Source: Rhodoplanes tepidamans
GTDB lineage: Bacteria > Pseudomonadota > Alphaproteobacteria > Rhizobiales > Xanthobacteraceae
Assembly (NCBI RefSeq): GCF_030813915.1
Contig: NZ_JAUSUJ010000019.1
Location: 62,001-126,000, forward strand
Length of the DNA stretch: 64,000 bases
Direction: 5' to 3'
Within the stretch, counting starts at the first letter, position 1; every line of letters begins with the position of its first letter. Shown here one piece after another: positions 36,210 through 45,019 of the stretch. The notes beneath the pieces are model-generated. The model saw only the letters and a list, made by a program, of their open reading frames with translations, did not search any database and was not told the DNA's origin. A program made the translations under genes and the position numbers.

Positions 36210-36689
36210 ATGCGCTGTCCGAGCTGCGGCAGCCTCGATACCCAGGTGAAGGACTCGCGTCCCACCGAGGACTCCTCCGCCATTCGCCGCCGGCGGCTCT
36301 GCCTCGCCTGCGGCTTCCGCTTCACCACCTTCGAGCGCGTGCAGCTGCGCGAGCTCACGGTGATCAAGCGCAACGGCCGGCGGGTGCCGTTCGACCGCGA
36401 CAAGCTCGCCCGCTCGATCGAGATCGCGCTCAGAAAGCGAAACGTCGATCCCGACCGGGTGGAGCAGACGATCTCCAGGATCGTCCGCGAGCTGGAGAGC
36501 CTGGGCGAGGGCGAGGTGACGGCCGAGACGATCGGCGAGACCGTCATGGCCCACCTCAAGGATCTCGACGACGTCGCCTATGTGCGGTTCGCCTCGGTCT
36601 ACAAGAACTTCCGCGAGGCCAAGGATTTCGAGCAGGCGCTCGCGGAGCTCGCCGGCGACGAGGACGAGCCGGCCCCGACCGGGCGGTAG
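36210..36689 (+). CDS. nrdR: Transcriptional repressor NrdR
   Basis: This 159-residue repressor of ribonucleotide reductase genes has the N-terminal zinc ribbon MRCPSCGS...[12 protein letters not shown]. The ATP-cone domain follows ([20 protein letters not shown], then [14 protein letters not shown]). The usual partner ribD is not next to it; it starts about 1.55 kb further on, beyond a nucleotidyltransferase fragment, repeats and an opposite-strand esterase. A short acidic C-terminal tail follows the core. Confidence 0.96.
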   Translation: MRCPSCGSLDTQVKDSRPTEDSSAIRRRRLCLACGFRFTTFERVQLRELTVIKRNGRRVPFDRDKLARSIEIALRKRNVDPDRVEQTISRIVRELESLGEGEVTAETIGETVMAHLKDLDDVAYVRFASVYKNFREAKDFEQALAELAGDEDEPAPTGR

Positions 36690-36788
36690 GGCCGGAGCCG
36701 GCGACTCCGGCCGCGGAGGACCACGAGGGAGGGTGACAACAAGCATCGCGCCGATGCCATTGCACGCCTCAAGGAGCACGCCGGCGCC

Positions 36789-37037
36789 GTGATGGCCCGC
36801 GGGGCGACGGCGCTCTACCTGTTCGGGGCGACGGCGCGAGACGAGGCCGAGCCGGACAGTGACCTCGATCTGTTCCTCGACTACGATCCCGAAAAGAAAT
36901 TCTCCCTGGTCGACCTCGTCGGCATCAAGTTGTTCCTCGAAGAAGAACTCGGTGTCGAGGTCGATCTCACGACCCGGGACAGCCTGCATCCCGCACTGAA
37001 AAGAGCGATCGTCGACTCGGCCGTCCGCGTGTTCTGA
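36789..37037 (+). CDS. MNT-type nucleotidyltransferase domain protein, possibly 5'-damaged
   Basis: This 82-residue protein has the nucleotidyltransferase signature LYLFGATARDEAEPDSDLDL with the paired aspartates, as in antitoxins of the MNT/HEPN type. The first usable start is GTG at 36789 (ATG at 36792), with AAGGAG 12 bases upstream. However, the same frame continues 5' with a family-like helix (HRADAIARLKEHAGAVM), with no start codon in front. A GTG with a good ribosome site lies at 36733 in another frame. So a small frameshift may have cut the N-terminus. No HEPN toxin gene is adjacent. Confidence 0.62.
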   Translation: MMARGATALYLFGATARDEAEPDSDLDLFLDYDPEKKFSLVDLVGIKLFLEEELGVEVDLTTRDSLHPALKRAIVDSAVRVF

Positions 37038-37064
37038 CCCGGCATCCGCCCGATCCCTTCGGTG

Positions 37065-37167
37065 GTCATTCCGGGGCGGCGCGCAGCGCCGAACCCGGAA
37101 TCCAACCCCGACTGCAGAACTCGCCGCTGGATTCCGGGTTCGCAGCTTCGCTGCGCCCCGGAATGAC
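37065..37167. repeat. Paired-hairpin intergenic repeat (family A, copy 2)
   Basis: This is a near-copy of 18286-18387 in the same orientation: GTCATTCCGGGGCGGCGC, GCGCCGAACCCGGAATCCAAC, then ATTCCGGGTTCGCAGC and CGCCCCGGAATGAC. The centre differs between copies while the arms are kept, as expected for selection on the fold. It starts 27 bp after the nucleotidyltransferase stop. Confidence 0.8.
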
Positions 37168-37220
37168 GACTGGTCGACCGGACTCGTTCTGACTCGCTCC
37201 ATACGGCGAACGCCGTTTCC

Positions 37221-37335
37221 GCCCTCACCCTGAAGAACCCGCGCAGCGGGCGTCTCGAAGGGCGAGGGCGGACCGGAGTCCAGGCCTCGTGGTTCGAGAC
37301 GCGTTCCTTCGGAACGCTCCTCACCATGAGGGGGA
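37221..37335. repeat. Paired-hairpin intergenic repeat (family B, copy 2)
   Basis: The left hairpin (CCCTCACCCTGAAGAA, GCGCAGCGGGC, GTCTCGAAGGGCGAGGG) and the right hairpin (GGTTCGAGACGCG, TTCCTTCGGAA, CGCTCCTCACCATGAGG) lie in inverse orientation. The design equals 6547-6718 and 62849-62968. With the family A element, it occupies the gap between the nucleotidyltransferase and esterase genes. Confidence 0.65.
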
Positions 37336-37370
37336 AGGCTGCGATACCCGGCCCTCCGGCTCTATCTGCC

Positions 37371-38069
37371 TCACACCGCCGCGAGAATCCGCGCCACCCC
37401 GTCCGGGTCGGCCACCATGGCGTCGTGGCCGCAGGCGAGCTCTTCCACCCGCCAGGACGGGTCGGCGGCGAGCTTCGCCACCACGGCGTCGAACGGGGCG
37501 CTCGGGAAGCCCTTGGCGCGGATGAACACCTTCCGGGCCACCCGGTCGGCCGCGCCGGTGAGGGCGATGCGGTCCGTGTAGGTCTTCATCGGGTGCAGCG
37601 TGCACAGGCCGTCGACCCACGGCCGGTCCGCCTCGGCGACCCCGAGCGCGGCGGCCGGGTAGGGCTTCAGCGCGATCTCGCCGGTCTTCGGCGCGTTGGC
37701 GATGGCGTCGCGCATGCCCTGCGAGGTGCCGTCGATCATGGCGGCGCCGTTCTCCGGCATGAAGGCGTCGAGATAGACCAGCGCCCCGATCGACGGGCCG
37801 ACCGCCTCGGCGGCGCCCGAGATGATGAAGCCGCCATAGGAGTGGCCGACCAGGATCACGTCCTCGAGCCGCTCCCACTTGATCACGTTGACGACGTCGG
37901 CGATGTGCGTGTCGAGCCCGACCGCGGGGCTCAGCAGATGCGAACGCTCGCCGAGCCCGGTCAGGGTCGGGGCGAAGACGCGGTGTCCCTGGGCGACGAG
38001 CAGGTCGGAGACGCGGCGCCAGCACCAGCCGCCGTGCCACGCCCCGTGCACCAGCACGAAGGTCTTCAT
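37371..38069 (-). CDS. Alpha/beta hydrolase (salicylate-esterase/EstC-like)
   Basis: This 232-residue hydrolase has the oxyanion region TFVLVHGAWHGGWCWRRV, nucleophile elbow VGHSYGGFI (catalytic Ser) and C-terminal catalytic His in LACGHDAMVADPDG. The overall length and the HGAWHGGWCW motif match the SABP2/EstC-type esterase group. The ATG at 38069 opens directly on the first strand. It is transcribed against its neighbours, between nrdR and ribD, so it interrupts the standard glyA-nrdR-rib order. The substrate is unknown. Confidence 0.88.
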   Translation of the reverse strand: MKTFVLVHGAWHGGWCWRRVSDLLVAQGHRVFAPTLTGLGERSHLLSPAVGLDTHIADVVNVIKWERLEDVILVGHSYGGFIISGAAEAVGPSIGALVYLDAFMPENGAAMIDGTSQGMRDAIANAPKTGEIALKPYPAAALGVAEADRPWVDGLCTLHPMKTYTDRIALTGAADRVARKVFIRAKGFPSAPFDAVVAKLAADPSWRVEELACGHDAMVADPDGVARILAAV

Positions 38070-38243
38070 CGATTGCACTCCGGAATGCCGCGCGAGTCGC
38101 GGCCATGAGGCGGGGGTGGGGGGATTACACACCGCGGCACCGCGGCCGTCCATGCGGGCGGCCCCGCAGCGACGATGCGGATTTCGCGCGACACGCCTGG
38201 CCGGCGCGCCGCCCGGCCCTTGCCGCGGCGGCGCGGCGCCGGC

Positions 38244-39434
38244 ATGGTCGCAGCCCTGATGCACCGCTCCGACCCCGCCGCGGCCCCGCCCGCGCCCGCC
38301 GACCGATCCGACCCCGCCGTCGACGCCCGCTTCATGGCGCTGGCGCTGGCGCTCGGCCGGCGCGGCCTCGGCAACACCTGGCCGAACCCGGCGGTGGGCG
38401 CCGTGGTGGTCCGGTTCGACGGCGGGACGCCGCGGATCGTCGGCCGCGGCTGGACCCAGCCGGGCGGCCGCCCGCATGCCGAGACCGAGGCGCTGAAGCG
38501 GGCGGGCGGGGCGGCCCGCGGCGCCACCCTCTACGTGACGCTGGAGCCGTGCTCGCATCACGGCAAGACGCCGCCCTGCGTCGACGCCATCCGGGCCGCC
38601 GGCATCGCCCGGGTCGTCTCGGCGATCGAGGACCCGGACACCCGGGTGGCCGGGCGCGGCCACGCGATTCTCCGCGCGGCCGGCCTCGTCGTGGACGTCG
38701 GGGTGGGCGCCGACGCGGCGCGCGAGGCCCATGCCGGCCACGTCCGCCGCATCCTCGACGGCCGGCCGCACGTCACCCTGAAGATGGCGCTGTCGGCCGA
38801 CGGCAAGGTGGCGCTCGCCGGCCGGCGGCCGGTCGCCATCACGGCCGAGGCGGCGAACGCCCGCGTCCACATGATGCGGGCCATGCACGACGCCATTCTA
38901 GTCGGCATCGGCACGGCGCTGTCCGACGACCCGCTCCTGACCTGCCGGCTGCCCGGCCTCGCGCACCGCTCGCCGGTGCGGGTGGTGGTCGACGCGGGCC
39001 TGCGGCTGCCTGCCGCCGCGCGGCTGGTGCGGACCGCCGGCGAGACGCCGCTGTGGATCGTGACCCGCCCCGACGCGCCGGCCGAGGCCGCCGCGCGGCT
39101 GCGCGCCGCCGGCGCCCACCTGATCCATGTGGCGCCCGCCGCCGGCGGTCCCGGGGTGGACCCGGATGCCGCGCTGCGCGCCCTCGGCGCCCTCGGCGTG
39201 ACCCGGCTGCTGGTGGAGGGCGGCCCGACCGTCGCGGCCGTCCTGGTGCGGGCCGACCTCGTGGACGCTGCCGTGCTGCTCACCGGGGAGCGGCCGATCG
39301 GGCCGGACGGGCTCGACCCGCTGGAGGGCCTGCCGCTCGCCGCCCTCACCGGCGGGCCGGCCCTGGCCCTGCGGGCGACCGCGCGGCTCGGCCCGGACCG
39401 GATCGACACCTACGGCCGCGCCGCTCCCGCGTGA
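38244..39434 (+). CDS. ribD: Riboflavin biosynthesis deaminase/reductase
   Basis: This is the bifunctional RibD, about 396 residues. The N-terminal deaminase domain has HAETEALKRAG and the zinc site LEPCSHHGKTPPC; the C-terminal reductase domain has VTLKMALSADGKVAL and VEGGPTVAAVLV. It converts 2,5-diaminopyrimidine phosphate to the ribitylamino uracil precursor of riboflavin. ATG 38244 or 38259 are the likely starts. ribE, often adjacent, is absent here; a Pat-like gene follows. I see no FMN riboswitch in the upstream 174 bp. Confidence 0.94.
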   Translation: MVAALMHRSDPAAAPPAPADRSDPAVDARFMALALALGRRGLGNTWPNPAVGAVVVRFDGGTPRIVGRGWTQPGGRPHAETEALKRAGGAARGATLYVTLEPCSHHGKTPPCVDAIRAAGIARVVSAIEDPDTRVAGRGHAILRAAGLVVDVGVGADAAREAHAGHVRRILDGRPHVTLKMALSADGKVALAGRRPVAITAEAANARVHMMRAMHDAILVGIGTALSDDPLLTCRLPGLAHRSPVRVVVDAGLRLPAAARLVRTAGETPLWIVTRPDAPAEAAARLRAAGAHLIHVAPAAGGPGVDPDAALRALGALGVTRLLVEGGPTVAAVLVRADLVDAAVLLTGERPIGPDGLDPLEGLPLAALTGGPALALRATARLGPDRIDTYGRAAPA

Positions 39435-39774
39435 CCCGCCGCCGCGGGCGCATGCTGCGGCGCGGCGCTGGGTCGCGCTCCGGGAAACTGCGCACGCGCC
39501 ATGAGTGCGAGTCGGTCTAGACACGCCCGTGGCCGATCGCTTCGCCGGCGGCCGCGTCCGGTGTCGTGCGAGTGCAGGTCCCCCGCGTGGTCGGTCACCC
39601 GAGACAGCCTGTCGCCCCTCCCTCGCGTCCGTCGCCTTTCTGTTTTCGCATCCCGCCAGTATTTTTGCGTCGCAGCCCTGTCGCGTCGTGCCGCGCGCTC
39701 GTCGCATCGAGCCGACGACCCTTCCGCCGGGCGGCCGACAGCCGCGGCCCCCAGGTTCCAGACGAGGCGAATTC
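39435..39774. other. 340-bp gap between ribD and the Pat-like gene
   Basis: No convincing gene is seen. The last 130 bp are less GC-rich (TTTCTGTTTTCGCATCC, CCAGTATTTTTGCGTCG), which suggests that the promoter of the following gene lies here. No motif can be named. Confidence 0.4.
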
Positions 39775-42486
39775 ATGAGCACCTACCGCCTTCAGTCGCT
39801 CTTCGCCCCGAGGTCGCTGGCGCTCGCCGGAGCGAGCCCGCGCGACCTCTCGCTCGGCCGTATTGTTCTACGAAACATCCGCGAGGGCGGATTCAAGGGC
39901 AGGCTGCAGCTCGTCAACCCGCGCCATGCCGAGATCGACGGGGTGCCGTCGGTCGCCGGGCTCGACAGGCTCGACGGCCTCCCGGACATGCTGGTGATCA
40001 CGGCGCCGCCGGGCGAGGTGCCGGGCCTCGTCGCCCAGGCGGGCGCGCGCGGCATTCCGGCCGCCGTCATCATCACCTCGGGGCTCGGCCACGGCCCGGG
40101 ATCGCTCGCCGAGGCGACCGCCCAGGCGGCGCGGCCGCACGGCCTGCGCGTCCTCGGCCCCAACTGCCTCGGCGTCCTGGTGCCGAGCCTCGCGCTCAAC
40201 GCCAGCTTCGCCACCCGCATGCCGAAGGTCGGCGACCTGGCGCTGATCTCGCAGTCGGGCGCCATCGCCTCCAGCCTGGTCGAATGGGCCGGCAGCCGCT
40301 CGATCGGCTTCTCGGCCGTCGCCTCGATGGGCGACGCGGTCGACGTCGACTTCGGCGACCTGCTCGACTACTTCGCCCTCGACCGCAAGACCCGCGCCAT
40401 CCTGATGTACGTCGAGTCGATCACCGACGTGCGCAAGTTCATGTCGGCGGCCCGCGCCGCCGCCCGCGTCAAGCCGGTCATCGTGGTCAAGTCGGGCCGC
40501 CATCCGCTCGCCGCCCAGGCGGCTGCCACCCACACCGGTGCGCTGGCCGGCGCCGACGCCGTCTACGACGCCGCCTTCCGGCGCGCCGGCCTGCTGCGGG
40601 TGCTCGACCTCGACGAGCTGTTCGCCGCCGCCGAGACGCTCGGCCATCTCAGCCCGTTCGAGGGCAAGCGGCTGGCCATCCTGACCAATGGCGGCGGCAT
40701 CGGCGTGCTGGCGGTCGACCGGCTGGTCGACTTCGGCGGCACGCTGGCGACCCTGTCGGAGAAGCGCATCGCCGAGCTCGACGCGGTGCTGCCGAAGAGC
40801 TGGTCGCACGGCAACCCGGTCGACATCATCGGCGACGCCGACGCCAGGCGGTACCGGGCGGCGCTCGAGCAGCTGGTCGCCGACCGCGACAACGACGCCG
40901 TGCTGGTGATGAACTGTCCGACCGGCCTCGCCTCGCCGGCCGAGTCGGCGGCCGCCGTCGTCGAGGTGATCCAGCGCGAGCGCGCCCGCAGCATGACCCG
41001 CAAGCCGGTGCTGTGCGTGTGGGTCGGCGACCGCGGCGAGGCGACCCGCATCTTCGACGCCGCCGGCATCCCGCATTACGACAGCGAGACCGAGGCGATC
41101 CGCGGCTTCATGCACCTCGTCCGCTACCGCGAGGCGAACGACTCGCTGATGGAGACGCCGCCCAGCGTCCCGACCCAGTTCGTCTCCGACACCGAGACGG
41201 CGCGCGAGGTGGTGACCCGGGCGCTCGCCGCCGGCAAGACCTGGCTCGACCCGATGGAGATCGAGACGCTGCTCGGCGCCTACGGCATCCCGATCGCGCC
41301 GAGCCACCTGGCCCGCAACGGCTTCGAGGCGGCGCGCGCCGCCCGGCCGTATTTCGCCAAGGGGCAGGCCGTGGTGCTCAAGATCCTGTCGCCCGACATC
41401 GTCCACAAGTCGGAGATCGACGGTGTCCGGCTCAACATCCTCAACGAGGAGGCGGTCCGCCGCGAGGCCGACGACATCCTGACGCGCGCCCGCAGGACGC
41501 ATCCGCAGGCGCGCCTGATCGGCGTCACGGTCCATCCCATGGTGGTGCGGCCGAAGGCCCGCGAGCTGATCGTCGGCACCACCGACGACCCGGTGTTCGG
41601 GCCCGTGGTGGTGTTCGGCCGCGGCGGCATGGCCGTCGAGGTGCTCAACGACAAGGCGCTGGCGCTGCCGCCGCTCGACATGAAGCTCGCCCGCGATCTG
41701 ATCGACCGCACCGGCGCCGGCCCGCTGCTCGGCGCCTACCGCAACGTCCCGCCGGCCGACCGGCAGGCGATCGAGCTGGTGCTGGTGAAGGTGTCGCAGC
41801 TCCTCGCCGACGTGCCCGAGGTGCGCGAGATGGACCTCAACCCGGTGCTGGCCGACGACAGCGGCGTGATCGCGGTCGACGCCCGCGTCACCATCGCGCC
41901 GGTCGCCGCCGGGGCGCGGACCCGGTTCGCGGTGCGGCCCTATCCGAAGGAGCTGGAGACGCATGTTCCGGGCTGGGACGGCCATCCGGTGCTGCTGCGC
42001 CCGGTGCGCCCGGAGGACGAGAACCTCTATCTCGACTTCTTCAGGCACGTCAGCGAGAACGACCTGCGGCTGCGGTTCTTCGCCCCGGTGAAGGAGTTCA
42101 GCCACACCTTCATCGCCCGCATGACACAGATCGACTACGCCCGCGCCATGGCGTTCGTCGCCATCGAGGAGCGCACCGGCGAGATGCTGGGCGGCGTGCG
42201 CATCCACTCCGACGCGAACTACCAGAAGGGCGAGTACGCCGTGCTGGTGCGCTCCGACCTCAAGGGGCGCGGGCTCGGCTGGATCCTGATGCAGCGGATG
42301 ATCGACTACGCCAGGGCCGAGGGACTCGCGGAGGTGGAGGGCCAGGTGCTGCGCGACAACACCACGATGCTCCGCATGTGCACGGATCTCGGCTTCCGCA
42401 TCGAGCACGATCCCGAGGACCCGGGCCTGTGCAAGGTCGTGCTCGACCTGACCGCCGCCGGGGCGGTCGCGAGCGCCGCGGAGTGA
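39775..42486 (+). CDS. NDP-forming acyl-CoA ligase/GNAT fusion (Pat-like protein acetyltransferase)
   Basis: In this 903-residue protein, a CoA-binding domain (about 1-130) and a succinyl-CoA-ligase-like domain with ISQSGAIASS and THTGALAG (His253) come first. An ATP-grasp domain follows (about 490-715, VLKILSPDIVHKSEIDGVRL), and a C-terminal GNAT domain ends the protein (about 735-890, VLVRSDLKGRGLGWILMQRMI). This order is that of the Pat/PatZ lysine acetyltransferases, which acetylate and switch off acyl-CoA synthetases. Some family members have lost the ligase histidine; here a His is kept in the HTGAL loop, so ligase activity is possible. Start ATG 39775. Confidence 0.9.
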   Translation: MSTYRLQSLFAPRSLALAGASPRDLSLGRIVLRNIREGGFKGRLQLVNPRHAEIDGVPSVAGLDRLDGLPDMLVITAPPGEVPGLVAQAGARGIPAAVIITSGLGHGPGSLAEATAQAARPHGLRVLGPNCLGVLVPSLALNASFATRMPKVGDLALISQSGAIASSLVEWAGSRSIGFSAVASMGDAVDVDFGDLLDYFALDRKTRAILMYVESITDVRKFMSAARAAARVKPVIVVKSGRHPLAAQAAATHTGALAGADAVYDAAFRRAGLLRVLDLDELFAAAETLGHLSPFEGKRLAILTNGGGIGVLAVDRLVDFGGTLATLSEKRIAELDAVLPKSWSHGNPVDIIGDADARRYRAALEQLVADRDNDAVLVMNCPTGLASPAESAAAVVEVIQRERARSMTRKPVLCVWVGDRGEATRIFDAAGIPHYDSETEAIRGFMHLVRYREANDSLMETPPSVPTQFVSDTETAREVVTRALAAGKTWLDPMEIETLLGAYGIPIAPSHLARNGFEAARAARPYFAKGQAVVLKILSPDIVHKSEIDGVRLNILNEEAVRREADDILTRARRTHPQARLIGVTVHPMVVRPKARELIVGTTDDPVFGPVVVFGRGGMAVEVLNDKALALPPLDMKLARDLIDRTGAGPLLGAYRNVPPADRQAIELVLVKVSQLLADVPEVREMDLNPVLADDSGVIAVDARVTIAPVAAGARTRFAVRPYPKELETHVPGWDGHPVLLRPVRPEDENLYLDFFRHVSENDLRLRFFAPVKEFSHTFIARMTQIDYARAMAFVAIEERTGEMLGGVRIHSDANYQKGEYAVLVRSDLKGRGLGWILMQRMIDYARAEGLAEVEGQVLRDNTTMLRMCTDLGFRIEHDPEDPGLCKVVLDLTAAGAVASAAE

Positions 42487-42983
42487 CCCGGCCGCGGGGC
42501 AGGGGCGGGGCGGGCGTCGCCGGACCGCGGGTTCGATCGGCCGCGGCGCCTGATTCGGCGCGCACCGCACCGCAGCATCGCGGCGTTCTGGATCGAGGCA
42601 CCATCGTCGCGGTGCCGGTCCGGCAGCCGCGGCCGGCGCTGCGAAAATCTCTCGCCGCCGGCTGGAAAAGCCGACGGACGTGTCTATTTTCTGGTCTCCC
42701 GGGCGCCCGCCGCCATCCTCCACGCCACCGCCCGGGCGACCGGTCCGCCGCTGCAAGGCCGCTGCCACTTCTTGTGGCATCGGCGCCGCTTGCGGCCGTG
42801 GGGGCACTGCGGTAAGCGTCACGCGACACCGCCCTGGAACCGCTCAAAAGCAGGACCGAGCGGCCGCGACGCGGGCACAGCGGGGATGACCGGACTGGAG
42901 CCGTCCGGGACCAGAAACACGAAAACGACCGCCGGCAGGGACCTCCCTCCCGTCGGGATGTCGATCGCGATCAGGGGTCTCGA
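42487..42983. promoter_or_regulatory. Leader and promoter region of the nuo operon
   Basis: This 497-bp gap has no likely gene. It contains GAAAATCTCTCGCC and CTATTTTCTGG stretches around 42640-42700 that are AT-richer than the rest, and a TGCCAC/GTGGCA hairpin at about 42765. The nuo promoter must lie here. I could not identify a -35/-10 pair with confidence. Confidence 0.45.
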
Positions 42984-43349
42984 ATGAACGCCTTGCTGCT
43001 CGACTATCTGCCCATCGTGGTGTTCATCGGCATTTCGCTGGTCATCGTGCTCGGCCTGATGGTCGCGCCGTTCCTGCTCGCCCACAAGAATCCCGACGCG
43101 GAGAAGCTTTCGGCCTATGAATGCGGGTTCAACGCATTCGACGACGCCCGCATGAAATTCGACGTCCGATTCTACCTCATCTCCATCCTGTTCATCATTT
43201 TCGACCTCGAGGTTTCCTTCCTTTTTCCCTGGGCGGCGGCATTCGGCGAGATCGGCTTGTTCGGTTTCTGGTCGATGATGGTCTTTCTCGGAGTCCTGAC
43301 CATCGGCTTCGTCTACGAATGGAAGAAGGGAGCCCTCGAATGGGACTGA
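42984..43349 (+). CDS. nuoA: NADH-quinone oxidoreductase subunit A
   Basis: This 121-residue ND3-type membrane subunit of complex I has three transmembrane helices. The conserved loop [24 protein letters not shown] carries the cysteine known from the ND3 loop. It heads the nuo operon. The stop overlaps nuoB by 10 bp. Confidence 0.97.
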   Translation: MNALLLDYLPIVVFIGISLVIVLGLMVAPFLLAHKNPDAEKLSAYECGFNAFDDARMKFDVRFYLISILFIIFDLEVSFLFPWAAAFGEIGLFGFWSMMVFLGVLTIGFVYEWKKGALEWD

Positions 43350-43930
43350 CCGATCGGACCCAAGCCGACCGGACCTTGGTGGCGCCCGCCGCGACCGGAG
43401 TTCTCGACCCGCGCACCGGCAAGCCGGTCGGCGCCGACGATCCGTTCTTCGTCGGGGTCAACGACGAGCTCGCCGACAAGGGCTTCATCGTCACGGCGAC
43501 CGACGAGATCATCAACTGGGCCCGCACCGGCTCGCTGATGTGGATGCAGTTCGGCCTCGCCTGCTGCGCCATCGAGATGATCCACGCGGCGATGCCGCGC
43601 TACGATCTTGAGCGCTTCGGCTTCGCGCCGCGTGCCTCGCCGCGCCAGTCCGACGTGATGATCGTGGCCGGCACGCTGACCAACAAGATGGCGCCGGCGA
43701 TGCGCAAGGTCTACGACCAGATGCCGGAGCCGCGCTACGTCATCTCCATGGGCTCCTGCGCCAACGGCGGCGGATACTACTACTACTCCTACTCGGTGGT
43801 GCGGGGATGCGACCGCATCGTCCCGGTGGACGTCTACGTCCCGGGCTGCCCGCCGAGCGCGGAGGCGCTTCTCTACGGCGTGCTGCTGCTCCAGAAGAAG
43901 ATCCGCCGTACCGGCACAATCGAACGATAG
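43340..43930 (+). CDS. nuoB: NADH-quinone oxidoreductase subunit B
   Basis: This 196-residue PSST subunit carries the N2 4Fe-4S cluster next to the quinone site. The ligands are the tandem cysteines in [20 protein letters not shown] and [10 protein letters not shown]. An N-terminal extension of about 30 residues ([20 protein letters not shown]) precedes the fold. Its ATG lies within the nuoA 3' end. Confidence 0.97.
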   Translation: MGLTDRTQADRTLVAPAATGVLDPRTGKPVGADDPFFVGVNDELADKGFIVTATDEIINWARTGSLMWMQFGLACCAIEMIHAAMPRYDLERFGFAPRASPRQSDVMIVAGTLTNKMAPAMRKVYDQMPEPRYVISMGSCANGGGYYYYSYSVVRGCDRIVPVDVYVPGCPPSAEALLYGVLLLQKKIRRTGTIER

Positions 43931-43946
43931 GCGCGAGGTCAGCGTC

Positions 43947-44561
43947 ATGGACGACAAGGTCGTCGTGGACAGGCTCGACGAGCTCGGACAGGCCATCCTG
44001 CGCGCGCTGCCCGGCGCGGTGACGGGCTACACGGTCGCGGTGGGCGAGCTCACCGTGACGGCGAAGGCGTCCGAGATCGTCGCGGTGACGACACGGCTGC
44101 GCGACGATCCGGAGTTCGCCTTCGTCGGCTTCGTCGACGTGACGGCTGTCGACTGGCCGCAGCGCGCGAAGCGCTTCGACGTGGTCTACCATCTGCTCTC
44201 GCCGACCAGGAACTGGCGGGTGCGGATCAAGACCGAGACCGACGAGACGACGCCGGTGCCGTCGATCATCTCGGTGTTCCCGGGCGCCGACTGGTTCGAG
44301 CGCGAGGCGTTCGACCTCTACGGCGTGGTGTTCGAGGGCCATCCGGATCTCCGCCGCATCCTCACCGACTACGGCTTCGAAGGGCATCCGCTGCGCAAGG
44401 ACTTCCCGCTCACCGGCTTCCTCGAGGTGCGCTGGGACGACGAGCAGAAGCGGGTCGTCTACGAGAAGGTGCAGCTCGGCCAGGAGTTCCGCAACTTCGA
44501 CTTCCTGTCGCCCTGGGAAGGGACCGACTACGTGCTGCCGGGCGACGAGAAGGCGAAGTGA
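43947..44561 (+). CDS. nuoC: NADH-quinone oxidoreductase subunit C
   Basis: This 204-residue 30-kDa subunit of the peripheral arm shows the signature [23 protein letters not shown]-type motif (here [23 protein letters not shown]) and LRKDFPLTG. It is separate from NuoD, as in alphaproteobacteria, not the fused NuoCD of enterics. The stop overlaps a possible GTG start of the next gene. Confidence 0.96.
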   Translation: MDDKVVVDRLDELGQAILRALPGAVTGYTVAVGELTVTAKASEIVAVTTRLRDDPEFAFVGFVDVTAVDWPQRAKRFDVVYHLLSPTRNWRVRIKTETDETTPVPSIISVFPGADWFEREAFDLYGVVFEGHPDLRRILTDYGFEGHPLRKDFPLTGFLEVRWDDEQKRVVYEKVQLGQEFRNFDFLSPWEGTDYVLPGDEKAK

Positions 44562-44575
44562 GGGCCGGATCGAGC

Positions 44576-45010
44576 ATGAAACCCACCCTTCAGCCCGGGC
44601 TGACGCATCGCTTCTCGTTCGCCGTTCCGGCGAGCAAGACGGTGCCGCACCTCTATCCGGAGGCGCCCGAGTTCCAGGCCATGCCGGAGGTGTTCGCCAC
44701 CGGTTTCATGGTCGGGCTGATGGAGTGGACCTGCGTCCAGCTCCTCGCCCCGCATCTCGATGCGGGCGAGGGCAGCCTGGGCACCCACATCGACGTCAGC
44801 CACCTGGCGGCGACGCCGCCCGGCCTGACCGTCACGGTCGAGGCGGAGTGCGTCTCGGTCGAGGGCCGCAAGCTCGGCTTCCGGGTCAGGGCGCACGACG
44901 GGGTCGACGCGATCGGCGAGGGCCGCCACGAGCGGGTGGTCGTCGCGTGGGACAAGTTCAATGCCCGGGTGGGCGAGAAGGCGCGCGCGGCGCAGGCCGC
45001 CGGGGTTTAG
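44576..45010 (+). CDS. FlK-like hotdog thioesterase inside the nuo operon
   Basis: This 144-residue thioesterase has ATG at 44576; GTG at 44558, overlapping the nuoC stop, is the alternative. It is strikingly close to fluoroacetyl-CoA thioesterase FlK as I remember it: the stretches EVFATGFMVGLMEW, GEGSLGTHIDVSHLAATPPG and LTVTVEAECVSVEGRKLGF align throughout. The FlK catalytic Thr, Glu and His are all present (residues 48, 56 and 82 counted from the GTG start). The lid phenylalanine of FlK (Phe36) is Met here. It lies between nuoC and nuoD in the same transcript. The likely substrate is a small acyl-CoA; defluorination specificity is not implied. Relation to complex I is unclear. Confidence 0.88.
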   Translation: MKPTLQPGLTHRFSFAVPASKTVPHLYPEAPEFQAMPEVFATGFMVGLMEWTCVQLLAPHLDAGEGSLGTHIDVSHLAATPPGLTVTVEAECVSVEGRKLGFRVRAHDGVDAIGEGRHERVVVAWDKFNARVGEKARAAQAAGV

Positions 45011-45019
45011 AGGGTCGAA

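Noticed and set aside
36789-37037. Toxin-antitoxin pair with a HEPN partner
   Set aside because: No HEPN-like frame is adjacent on either side. The following DNA consists of repeats and an opposite-strand esterase.
38070-38243. FMN riboswitch upstream of ribD
   Set aside because: No conserved AGGATAT-like and GATTC-type elements of the FMN aptamer are visible.
42765-42800. Possible sigma-54 promoter upstream of nuoA (TGGCAT then TTGC)
   Set aside because: The spacing between the two elements is about nine bases instead of five, so it does not fit a -24/-12 promoter.
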